Assembly (NCBI RefSeq): GCF_002443255.2
Contig: NW_019211454.1
Coordinates: forward strand, 26,109,344 to 26,173,343
Length of the DNA stretch: 64,000 bases
Direction: 5' to 3'
Source: Varroa destructor
Taxonomy: Eukaryota; Arthropoda; Arachnida; Mesostigmata; Varroidae
Below are positions 12,801 through 25,000 of this stretch, in pieces. How positions within the stretch are numbered: position 1 is the stretch's first letter; every line of letters starts with the position of its first letter. A model generated the notes under the pieces. It saw only the letters and a list, made by a program, of their open reading frames with translations. It was not told where the DNA came from and did no database searches. Position numbers and translations under genes: made by a program.

Positions 12801-15800
12801 ATCGTAGTAAATAATGAAATGGAAATTTGCCCACAAGACAATTTCATCTCACGCGGTAAAACAATTTTTTTCCAAGAAAATCACCACTACAATGCGTATC
12901 AATGTCTTATTGATTGTTTAAACAATTCTCCCTATTGTTTAATTTCGAATATCTTTCAAATGAAATTGGCTAAAAAATCAATCAAGCTAATTGGCTAGGC
13001 ATATTACAACGCAAGAGCTGATAAACTTTTGCGTCGTTATACTACACGTCCTTGAGAGTAAAAATTCAGTATTAAATGCAGGAGCAACGCATCGATGAAA
13101 CACATTTAATTAGTGGCCATATTTCAAATCAAGTCTTCTTCATTGCGCTGTATACTAACGTACACAGCGTTCGGATATGCGGCGGCATGTTGCTTCTGCA
13201 TAGCGCCCACGTGCTTCCCCAAACACGATTAGCGAGCTCCAGAAAAATGACGGGCTCCGGAAAATAGTTTTATATAGACTAATAGGATATTTTTAGTTGC
13301 GAAGCTTTTTCAAATTTAGCTCCGATAGGACCTTTTCAGCGTTCGACCGTATGTAGGGTAGCTGTATTTAGAATAGATACATTTGACCAGCGTAAGACCG
13401 TGCGATCCATAGGCTACACACACTAATTTGTATGGGAAACCGATGGCCCGTTGGCCTTCCGTATATTTTGTACTCGATCAGTGATCACTCAATATTGTCC
13501 CTTGAATTAAGCTAACAATTGACGGTTATCGACAAAACCTGCTACCCATTTTTCCTTATAGAAAGGGGGTGACGACGTTAATTTACCCAAACCAGTATTC
13601 ATTATCGTAGTAAATAATGAAACTTTGTTCGAAACCATATCAGAATAACAGTAGTTTCGCACCTCTCTTGACCCCTTTCTAAAACGCTATTATAGAGTTA
13701 TGTTATGCTACAAACAATTGCTGCTAATTACTTCTACTTGAACTGTTTAACCAATGGTATCGTTTCAATTTTTAGGCATGAACGACATTGCTGGCGAAAT
13801 ACTGGCCCATAACAAGGAGCTGAAGTTTTTCTGCTATGGAACGGCAGACGTTGCTCCGGAACTCCATTCGATGAATCTTGAAAAGCTGCTTGAGACCAGC
13901 TCGTCAGATAGGCCACAGCTGAACTACAAGGGGTCCATTCATGGTACGTATTTATGGTACTATATGTAATATGGACAAACATTTGACAAAATAAAAAAAT
14001 ATGACAACGCAAATGAGCTGACGTTTTCATTTTTTTATGAACAATTTCAAAGTCTGCTTGTAACAGGAGCTATACGGATTTGCTTGTGGAAGAGCCGGTT
14101 ATATTTACTGTAGGTAACTGTGAGTATCAAATTAAGACGGCTTACGGTTTTATAGTTTTCAATTTCACTGAATGTTGTTACCTCACTGATTATCTATTGT
14201 GACGTAATGATTCACACGTGAGTTCACTTGAACATCTCAAAAAGCTCTCGGCGTTTTTCAGGAAAAGTTATACGCCTTAGTCGGTGCGAAGTAGCCACAA
14301 TCAAAACTTAGAACAACTGCATAGGTGCCATGCAGTCTTAACTTACTGCGTTATTCGAGAACGGAAATAAGGAAAACGAGAATGAGCAACTATATTACAC
14401 TAGACGAAGGTTACATTTGTTTTAGAAAAGTATATGATTTTTTTTTGTTATAACATACTGTTCAAACTACAGTATTCGCTACGACTGCACGAAAGATAAC
14501 TCTGACATGAGTCCTTCTATTGAGATAATTCAGTTAAATTACCTGGGAGTTGCCCATCCTTAGATATGTTCAGATAGACCCCGTTTTACGCGTGTCTGTC
14601 GGGTGTATTGTACATTTGTAGTAAGAGACGCACTCCTTTTGAAACAGATGATGATCAGAATCACTCCTTTTATAGAACACAAGGATAACTGTGGAACTGT
14701 GCAACTCTCTAATTGTTTGTGTTTGCTGGTTAGCAGGCCAAGCTGGCTTTATCTGGGTATCGCTTGATTGAAAGCGTTTGTGCCTGAAAATCACGCAGAT
14801 ATTATAGCACGCATTTCGTTGTGCTTTTTAAATCCATTCAATTAAAGAAAAAGTTATTTTTCGTGTCGCGCAACTTCTAAGGGACACCTTTTACCTCGTT
14901 CACAAAACCACCTCTATATATCGGGTAATTCCTTTCATCACATTGGAAAATCAATGCTTCAAGATTGATGCAAGTTCGATTCTCTGTCTAGTTGCCAAAC
15001 CGTAAACAAGCACGTCGCAGGCCTTAAGAGAAGCTTTGTGGCAAAAGAGCTGCGGAAGCAATTTTAGAGTGATAGTGCTCACCGGCGTTTGATGGGTTAA
15101 CCTTTCAAGTGGAAATCGCCTTCATAACCCCAGGTAGCTGCGTGTAATGCTGTTCACGCCATCCTCGAATCCTGTCTAGCCTCGACCGAGCGTTGACGCT
15201 TTGAAAAGATCGGCACGGCAAACATTCAGCCAATCTGCTTTTCTATGTTTTCGCCGCGACATTAAGGCAAAGTAAAACTTCTGCCACAGGAGTAAGGACG
15301 TCCTTGCTGTGTCTTCGTAAAAGATTGCTACTTTGTGCACCAAGACCATCAGAAATGTTAGCTTAATCCTCTGCTTCGCGGCTATGCCTTCTAACGAAAG
15401 ATACTTCATAGAAGCCCTTTTTGCTGCTACCCCGATTGGTCGCTGAGCGGACGGAATTCTTCTTGCTTCCAATTTGTCATTACTAGCATTCATTACTAGC
15501 ACACACTTTCGTAGAACTATATTATTATAATCATTAAATATTCAATCTGAAGAGACATAACGGGTGTATGTGGTCATTTGTATTTGCGAGAAAGTTTTTT
15601 GAAGATAAGATCTAACTAACCGGTTCATGTTAAATGAACCGGATGCAGGGACTAAGATCCGGTGTACCAGTTGTTGGGCGATCACGGAAATCATGAGCTT
15701 TTGATTTGAAAGTTGAGCAATTTAATGGTGGATTGATTATTTATACAATCATTTAACTGTGTATTTCAGCTATGCACATTTAGAACAGATCTGACTTGGC

Positions 15801-18800
15801 AATTTAAGTATCTATTAATTCTCTATAATATACGGCGTCCTTAACTCGTCCTTCCCTTGTATTGATATTGCAGAAAATGTTCTAGAGGGAAAATTTTAAA
15901 CACCAGATAGACATTTTCGTTCCGTTCCACCTTTCCCGCCTCTGAAAAGCCAAGCCTGTTTTATTACTATTGGAAATAGGACCAAACTACCAGATAGCTG
16001 TACGTCTACATAGGCCATTGTGACAGTTTTTCAAGGATTTAATACGTCACGCTGCTATCCGCCATTCGGATTGAATAGAAAAGCTTCTTGCACGTTCGAT
16101 CTTTATATGCAGTACGTATATGTAGTGAACGCTATCTCCCGTGAGTAATATATAGCCAATTCCTAATAGAAACGATTCAGACATAATATACATTTAGAGA
16201 ATCGTGTTCGTTTGTTGCAACCAAACCTTCGCAACAAGAGTTCCTTGGCAATGCCTGAGCTATCGAAGACTTTCGATTTTTATTTTTAATGCTTGGAAAG
16301 TTTTAACACTTCACGGTAGGCTTATACCTAAAATAGAATTTCTAATTTATGCTTTAATTTTCGTAAGATAAACGTTGAAATCAAACATTTTCAGCACTTA
16401 CATTAAAATAGTTCCTCTCCAGTCAGGCTAGGTCAAAACTAGGCGTGGTGCTTTGTGTTCGGCAGTTTGCAATGTATTTTTAGCAACTTCGATACTTGTT
16501 ACCTGCGCGCTTTATCTGCACGCTTGGTTTGAAACGTACTACACCCTTTTCTGAATTGCCATGTCATTGCTTATGCTCTAACTAGGTCCGTTAGTAAGAG
16601 TTCCTGTTCGTCAGTTCTGCGCAACGAAATCATGGAACTCAAAAAACCTGCCTTCGTCATAAGTTTTTCGCTAGAATGGTGCAGTTAAAAGGACAAGATT
16701 TGAGTATAAGATCGGGAGGCGGATCTGAAAGCGCTTACCAAGATAGGTTTTAGCGATTCTAGATCGGAGAATTAAGTTTGAACCATAAACAATGCTACGG
16801 ACGAGCACGTAGAGGTGGCAAAGATTGACCGCAGCTAGTCCTTAGGAGCCTTTCGCACACTTAAGGGTCACCTGGCTGGCGAACTGGCATGAATCAGCTG
16901 CACGCACTAGGGTTGGGCACAGGAAGATTAGTAGCACATACGCTCCTGCGGTATTGATAAAAGTCAAATAAGTGATCTTCACAGCAGAAGCGACCTTATT
17001 GGCGAGGCCTTTCAAGATATCTGGAAATCTAGCAATCTAGTCGATAGTTAAGACAGTACATATCTATTACTGCAGACGTTTGGCAAAGGCATCTTTAAAC
17101 GAGTAGGTTAATTAAAGGTTATAGCGTTCGATAAACGGCTATTATCGCGCCGCGCGATACCTCGGTACTATCCAACTGGCAACGTTATTGACTAATATGA
17201 AACACTTCTGATGCTGTAGCTTGTTATGCATGAAACTAATTTACGGCCTCGACAAGACATTAATTAAATTAGCTGATCGCCTTAATTGTCGATTTCAGAT
17301 AAACTGGTATACATCTACACTTCAGGCACGACTGGTCTTCCAAAAGCTGCGATTATCAAGCAGTCGCGCTTCATTTCAATGGCCTCAATCGCCAGCAACA
17401 TTATGCCGGTGAAAAGTAACGATATTTTCTATACGTGTCTACCGCTATATCACACGGCTGGCGGAATCGTCGTGGTGAGCCAGGCGCTACTTTTCGGTGA
17501 GATATGTTTACTTACATAGGGCATGTACGCGTACTTCAAGCTTGTGATCTTTTTTTTTTTGGAAAATATTCTTGTCCTGAAAAAATGTCGATATCAACGA
17601 TCGTGTTAATAGTGACGTGCATTTCGTCGAGGAATCATTTCCTGTACAGGGTAATTGCTATATTACGCGACTTGCCAATCGATACTACCTCGTTCACCTT
17701 GGTTAGCGCAACTATCCCTGATAACAAATGTGTTGGTTGATAGAAAACAAGGTTTGAAATTTAAGTTTATCTTATCTAGTCATGAGGTATTTGGGGAAAC
17801 GGTTCTAAGTTTATATTAGAATATATATATCCAGCTTTTATCCTATATATATATATATAGGATGAAACCTGGGTATTTTCAACATTAGAGTTCGTCGAGA
17901 TATTATGAACAATGAGCTCAACAATGATTATCTTCAATGTGCCTTTTATATTGTGTACAATCAGCCCTTACTGGTCTTTGCTCACTCCGCTCGAGGTTGC
18001 ATTCTGCAATAAGCGGTTATTGCATCGAAGACTTTTGCAGCCAGTATCTCAAAGTAACGTATCGACTAACTAGCGCGATGCGTGCGCGGAGGTTTTATTA
18101 CTAGCTATTTCAGTTATCAATGAACTCAGCCAGCTATATATGACACTATTGTTATTACTACCGACTCATGTACCCTGCGTTATTTCGTATAAGGGTAGTT
18201 ATTTTCGTTTTGTGGCACTAACGTAAATGCTAGAGAGACGTCTTTCGCCAGAAGTCACTTTTCCTATCAGGACTCAGACGTGCGTAGCCTAACGTGTCGT
18301 CGTGAACAGGGAAGCAGTTAGTCCAGTCATAAATACCGAGAGCCATGCGGTCTCACAGGAAGCGGCGAAATCGCCTCTGTTCTCCTTATACTATGCGTTT
18401 TCCTACCTGCAAAGTACGACTCCTGGAGGATCCACTTCACATCACCGGTCAGCAGAGGAGTTCATTTCGGCCGAAATCCTGGCTTTCGCAGTTTCCTGAC
18501 CCGTACCATTACGCCACCATTGCACTATATAATATGCAGGGTGTACCTAACAAGCCCCACCCGTCCGTGGATTTACTGCTGTAACTGTTGACGTAGTGTT
18601 CCTTACTTAAGCAGTCACTGCGGAACTATATACAGTGTAACATATCTTGCGTAGACAAATCAGTTTTTTAGAGAATTGTTCCGCCTTGGTGGTATTTCGG
18701 TTCTGATCTCAACGTCTGTATTATTGGCTTGGAGATGTTACGATATGCATATAGTATTCGTTTGTGCACTGCAATATACGTCCAGTTAAAAGAAGCTACA

Positions 18801-18987
18801 ACAAAAACTTGCGAAGCTACCCTAGTTAGTTACTAATATTTAGTTTGTTTTTTTTTTGTAGTCAGTCAGTCAGTCAGTCAGTCAGTCCTTTAATTTAGAG
18901 GCCGTACTGACGTTGCTATCTCTTGGTCTGTTAAATGAGTGCCCCTTTTAACTCGAATCAGTCGGTATTTCCTTGGGGAATAGTTTG

Positions 18988-19028
<41 letters not shown>

Positions 19029-22000
19029 GTCGGAACATAATGAGTTTTATTTGTTTCAGAAACTACATTTAACAGAACAGTGCTAGAAATGTCGTTACTG
19101 CTGGTCGTGTTTTTTTAATATAATTACTACTGTTTATTTCCATTATAGCTTCGATTCGGCTCCTAAAGCACTCACAGGCCCAGGCTCGTTTCAAAGATTC
19201 GCTTTACGATTCCACCAATGCCTTCTTGATAACACGAGTAAGAGAGTTGAGGTTGTCACGCCGACCTTCTTGAACTCTTGATCAATAATGATGATAATCG
19301 AACGAGTCTAAATCTCGGAACGAGTGACGGCCATATTCGTCGGCTACAGAACATGCTCGCCACTGATTGGCTTGTATGAGCTGGTACACCATCTTATTGG
19401 AAGGCGTATGGTCTTTAGAACAACACTTTGCAGAATATATAAGTAAACGTCTTTAATAATGTATTCTTCCTTCCGAAAGGAGTATGGCACTGTGATGTGT
19501 CTTTCGCCAAGAACATGACTTCATGTGAAAATTTGCTTCTATTCAAAATACCGACATGCTTCAACCGTGAGCAGGGCAGCGATCACTTCTATGCTTCGTG
19601 TTTGCACTAAGGATAAAAGATTTTTAGTAAGAAAAATCGAAGATAGCCTGCTATTTTATTGTTGAAAGAACTGAATAGCAAACAACGCCAGAAAAAAATC
19701 CCTCAGTTCGATTATCCCCGCAGAATATCTGTCTTTGTGACATATGGCGTGTATAAAGAGCGTGTATGAGATCGTATACTCACTCACATCAGATTCATTT
19801 ACTAAAGTCCCAATCGAAACAGAGCGGCCATTAGAAATGCACCTGTGGACGGCAGCAATAGGCTTTGGAATCCGCACTGCCATAGATTTGTATCGTTGTA
19901 TTGTGCTAGGACCTGTTCTTGCTTTTTCTTTAGCCTCGTACTTATCTACGACGCAACAGATTGTCGGTCCGGGGTGACTTAAATAGAAACATTCGTAAAG
20001 GCCAGTTTTTACTAGAATTTCAAAAAAGGACGCATTGTTATTCGTGATGACGGCTCTGTTGTTTTATCGTAAAAAAAAACTGGCTTTTACCTAGTGGCAG
20101 TAGCATGTACTGCTACGGAATAGCCTGGCAAAATTTCCGTCAGTTTTCAGGTCATCCATCCATATGGGTACGTTTATGATAAACGTAGTATTGTACTTCT
20201 AGGAAGTCAATTGCAACAAACAATCCGTATCGATATTGATATGTTGGGTTTATCGGGTGTGTCCTACGTGAGGAATCTGCGCCTTACTTAAATATTTCAT
20301 CCAGAAGAGCAACTGCAGATTAAAAATTGAGATCATATTAGATGAAAGGGGCGATGTTTATTTAGTCGAGTAGGCAAACTGCGAAGAAAGGTAAGTGGAG
20401 GCGGCTACCACACGCTAACATCGATGGAAAAGCGGCCGGTTGCCCTTCTTCGGTAGTTAATTACTCGCTCATGTAGCTGTGGTCACCATGTGGGACTTCG
20501 CAGTAGACAGTGGTAATGATTTCGCAAGAACGGGAACTCATTGAGCGGGTTGGTGCGTTCTCAAACAGCTGTTCATCAAAACCCCAGCTTCGCTGTCGAC
20601 GCAACTACCTATTCTTCCATGTAGAAGTGCTAATGGTAGCGGATAAATCAGCTGTCCCTAGTCATGTCAACCCACACTCCCTCTAGAGGGCTCTCCAATA
20701 CTTTTACGGCTTCTGCTATCGAACAAAACACACACATTCTGCATTCCTGCTTTTTCTAGAAACATCGCTTACACAGTTCTCCTAAAACAGGTGCCCCCGT
20801 CAGAACGCCTGTTGGGACGCGCTTGGACCTGTTCAACTAAGTGTACTCGCAAAGGCCACCTTCGGCAGGGGGATGTAGTTCAGGGGTTAAGCGTTGCTTT
20901 TTCTTAGATTAAAAAGGGTGTGCATGAGAATATAGTTGGAGTTCACTTACATAAGTAATTTATGGCTATTGCTTGTGCAGTGGTTAGAACAGCCACAAAG
21001 ATTAACCTGACTCTCGGGCAATGACCTAGAAGTGCTTGGCGTAATAAGAACGTAGTGGTTGGATAGGTGGGTGAATTAATGAAGTTTCGAACGTGTTCAC
21101 GCGCCAACGGTTTCTTCGCACAGTTTCTATGCATAGTACAATATACGTTAGTAATGTAATATTATATGAGAAGTACCAGTACCTCCTCGAAGTGGGCCGT
21201 CTTGACAAAATATATCGATTACCTAAATGTTCATTTAAAAGTTTTGCTAGTTTCCGACGGTTTTCTGCTTACAAGATGCTCCGATTGCGTGAACATCTGG
21301 ATTGTATCTTGTTGTCGGCGTTCTGAACGGTGACTACAGTTACGATTACTAAGCTACTTTTGATAAATGGTGGAATGGATGTTTATGTTTATAGCTTCAT
21401 ATCCTCTGTAAATGTAATTAAGTGGGCTAATTTTCTCTAAGATTAGACATAGCCAGTGTTGGCGATGTTGGATGTGCACAGACAGACCCAGCAATTAGGT
21501 CTGTCTTATACTAGTTAGCCAAACTGACGTTGGGTCCATAATAGGACTGAGATTAAATTTGGCCGGGCTGTAAGAGGACCAAACGTTCGCTCACCTAATC
21601 AATACAGTAATAGAACATTTTTTGAGTGGCAGATATATAATGAAGCTATTGAACTTTGTACCGCATTGACTGTACCCCATACGCAAACTGTGTTAGATCC
21701 ACGTCGAAAGGTATCCCTAGAATAGTTCGCCTATTTTGACGCCTCCAGTGACGTGAGTGTACTTTCTCTGTCAGCGAGGTCATCGAAAACTAGATATGGA
21801 TCATTCAGAGTTAAAAGTGACAAGTTTTTCGTAAAACCGCTCACCTTACCAGGACTAGAACTAGCCATGCGGCACAACTAAGCAACTTCGGCAGATGTTG
21901 ATGTCTTTGAAGTTCTTGTAGTTGTTAAGGATGGACTGGTTAAGCTTGCTGGTCGCCGGGTTGTCACAACAGTATCGCTTCAAATGTCATTCGTTCGAAC

Positions 22001-25000
22001 TGAGTGAAGTTGAAGACGCAGTAGCGAGGCTTCAAGTACATCCGGCACGCAAGAGTTTCCCAGGGAAAGTCTAAGACGTAAAGTGGATGTTGTAGCCGCC
22101 TGGCGTTCTTATTACCAACTGATCTTTTCAAGTAGCGCTGTACTAACAGCTGGCAGATTTCGCTCCACTGGGTTTCTGTTTGGCAGCTATTGAGGATTCT
22201 GCCTTCTGGCTAGAGGCTTCCGCTTCTAATTTGGCAATGCACAAATAGATGCAGTGCGTGAAAGAAGAGTTATCAATGCCTCTCGACGGGACTGAGCGGA
22301 TTTAACAGGACTATTAGTACCTGTTTAGCAAGAAAGCCCGAAACGGTAGCCTGCTGCGAAAGATATCAAATGTATTCTAGCGAACGGATACAAGATATCT
22401 GCTTTATCCCAGCAACCAGTTACGGTTTTAGAGAGATTCCTAGGAAATGCGGCTCACTCGCCAGCACAAAGACAAAGACTCTTGCACCCCTGTACTGGCT
22501 CCTTAACTCTTTGTAATAATTCAATAACTTAAAAATGGTTTTTGTACGACAGCTATCGTTGGCCTGTAGCGGCTTCGTTCTTCTAATACGGCCTCTCCAA
22601 ACGTAAGTGATCTAGCCCCTATAGCTATCCGATTTACTAGGTAGAAAAAGTAAAGAAGAAACGTTTGCTATCACCTAGAAGCTGGGCACTTGGACTTGAG
22701 TGCAAAAATCTATACTCGGACGGCTAACGCAATATTTCTATTAAATTGATATTTGTCTAACGACTTAAGCAAACACAGTTTGTGGCTCTAAATCATGCGG
22801 CTCTTACAAATTATATATACAAGTGGATAAACTTTTCGCCATGTTTTATTATGCTTCAGTTCTGAGAACATAATCGTTTCAGGTTTTTACTGTCCTGTTA
22901 ATCGAAATGTGTGCCGACAGTTACGGCCTTGTTCGAAACCTCTTCTTGCATTGCATGAAAATTTGTCATAGACACAAAGCGCATCCGAGCAGGTCGTTCC
23001 GCTAATTTAGAAGTATTTGAAGATGTGCGTCAACGTATCTTGCAGAATTTACCAGCAATGTTTGCTTTGACATGTTTGCAATGGCTCAGGAGAATGCCAG
23101 TTATTTTGTGATGTAACAGAAGACCGGGCATCACAACAGCTTATTGTATATCTGTTAAAAACGTACTGTACATATTAGTGTTTACGATATATGGATGTAG
23201 CCTTGAAATATCTTGAGATTCACACCTTTGCACGGCTCATAGGGCTGCGTAATAGCCGGCTCCTTTGATTGATGGCTGCATCTTTCGCCTTGCATGTCCG
23301 AAATCATTGCGTAGGAATTAATTTACCTGCTGTGTACGTTGTGCTCTTTACGACGATAGATGGCATCACCACGCCCAGGTAGCAAAGCCTTAACAAGGTC
23401 TGGCATACTCGGATTAAGGAGTGAGTAAAAGATAAATGGCGTAGATCACAAAAGTTCCTCTATTCGCTAACATCCCCAGTAAGACTCCTCAACGACTCGA
23501 TTTGCTAATTGACGCAAATGAACTTAAGCTTCACGTTTACACGTCTAAAATCGTCGGTACAATCTACGGGCAGAATATTAGATATAAGTATTAGACTGGT
23601 ATAAGCGAATTTGGCGAGCTCGAGCTGGCATAGCTATGTGTCTGTATGTATTAGAGGTACTTCCGTTTATTTCTAGCGCTTTGGAGGCCTCTGATTAATA
23701 TTTCTAAATAGATGCGTACACTTATTTCAAGAGAAGATCAAGTCTAGCCCTGTGCCACGCGCAGACAGCATCGGCGAAAACCTACTTGCTAAACTTGTAC
23801 TTCTGCGTTAGAATTATTTAGAGCGGACAAACACCGCTCAAAGGTGCTACTTGAGTGCCACATCAGCACCCGCCTGGTTCTTGCTACTGTTTGTCTGCAC
23901 GGAGGACTAAGCAAAATAGGACTAACTGGTGGAATGTATATGGATGCTTCCATTGGGCGTTGGTCAATATGACGGGTCGGTCGAAATAAATGCCGGGACA
24001 TAGCACAGGGAACCGTGCTCACTTCTATGGAGTCTTAAAAAAACTGTAAGCGTTCGCAGTAGACGTTGATAGTAGATGCGAAAGCTTATTCTGGGCCAAG
24101 GTTCCTACAAAAAGATTCCTCCCTATATAAGTCGATGATCTTCACTTGTACACAGTCCGTGGTACCGATGTGGTTTTGCGCTAATGTGTAATAGCTAATA
24201 AACGAAGCGTTTCAAGCAGTCCTCGGCTTGAGTATTATCGTTTTTTTGTATTGTTTTGACTTTTGGGGATGGTATATTTAAACTTGGCCTCGATCTCTAT
24301 CTGCGCTAATTATTGCGTCATGTCTCCAACATACAAATAAACATTCAAACAGATTCAGCTTTGCCAGGACGCGCTTGATCTTCGGCATATTGGGATGTTC
24401 AAAGCATACGTCAATACACCTCCGAGCTTGGTATAGCACTGAGGGCTGCTAGCATTTGAGGGGGACGCCTGAATGTGACAATCGTAAATTATTTTATTGC
24501 AAAAATAGACTTACGTTAATTTCTGAGCTTTTAAAAAAAAAATAGGAACTTTTTTGTTGGAAACAAAAATTGAAGCGCTTAGTAGAGGTACGCGCTCTAC
24601 TTGTCTCAGCTCAAGGAGCTAAATGCCCTAAAGAACGTTTTCTGTTAACTCAACTGAGCAATCTTATTAATAAGTCACTTTTGTTAGTTGTCATGTTTTT
24701 GATGTTATTGTTTTCTCCCTTGTTTGTCTGCTTGCGTTTTTCTAAGACGCATCAAACTGAATAGAACCAAGTCGACCACAAGGGGTACAGACCAAAATGA
24801 AGTTGGCAGAAGCGAAGTAGTATACGCAAAAGCTCAACGCCTTCTAAGCGCTCGACGAGAGTAGTATCTGCTGGAGTGTATCTAATAAAATTCGCGCCGG
24901 TGATCACGTACATGCATTTACCGCAAAAGGATTATTGACGAGACATAGCAACATACGTGATTCGAACCCGTGAGGACGGCCTACACCATTAGTTCGTATT

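Larger units (their letters stand above)
4446..13775 (+). other. FATP intron (9.3 kb)
   Basis: A GT-AG, phase 1 intron and the largest in the gene. It contains the SINE at 4550-4735, an ATA trinucleotide tract (about 9031-9052), a short 17-bp tandem duplication near 9903-9936, and the two copies of a 90-bp direct repeat (12730-12819, 13533-13622). No other element was recognised; the short open frames in it do not resemble known families. Confidence 0.8.
13944..17298 (+). other. FATP intron (3.4 kb)
   Basis: A GT-AG, phase 1 intron. It carries a probable mariner fragment on the minus strand (14570-14794) and a 9-bp perfect stem-loop (15620-15642). The rest shows nothing recognisable. Confidence 0.8.

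Noticed and set aside
15176..15502. 108-codon minus-strand frame
   Set aside because: No domain, no conserved motif and no splice context; treated as chance.
20871..20947. tRNA-like start (TAGTTCAGGGG A box at 20876-20886) with a weak GTTCA further on
   Set aside because: No acceptable anticodon stem, T-arm or true B box; at most a heavily decayed tRNA-like or SINE head.
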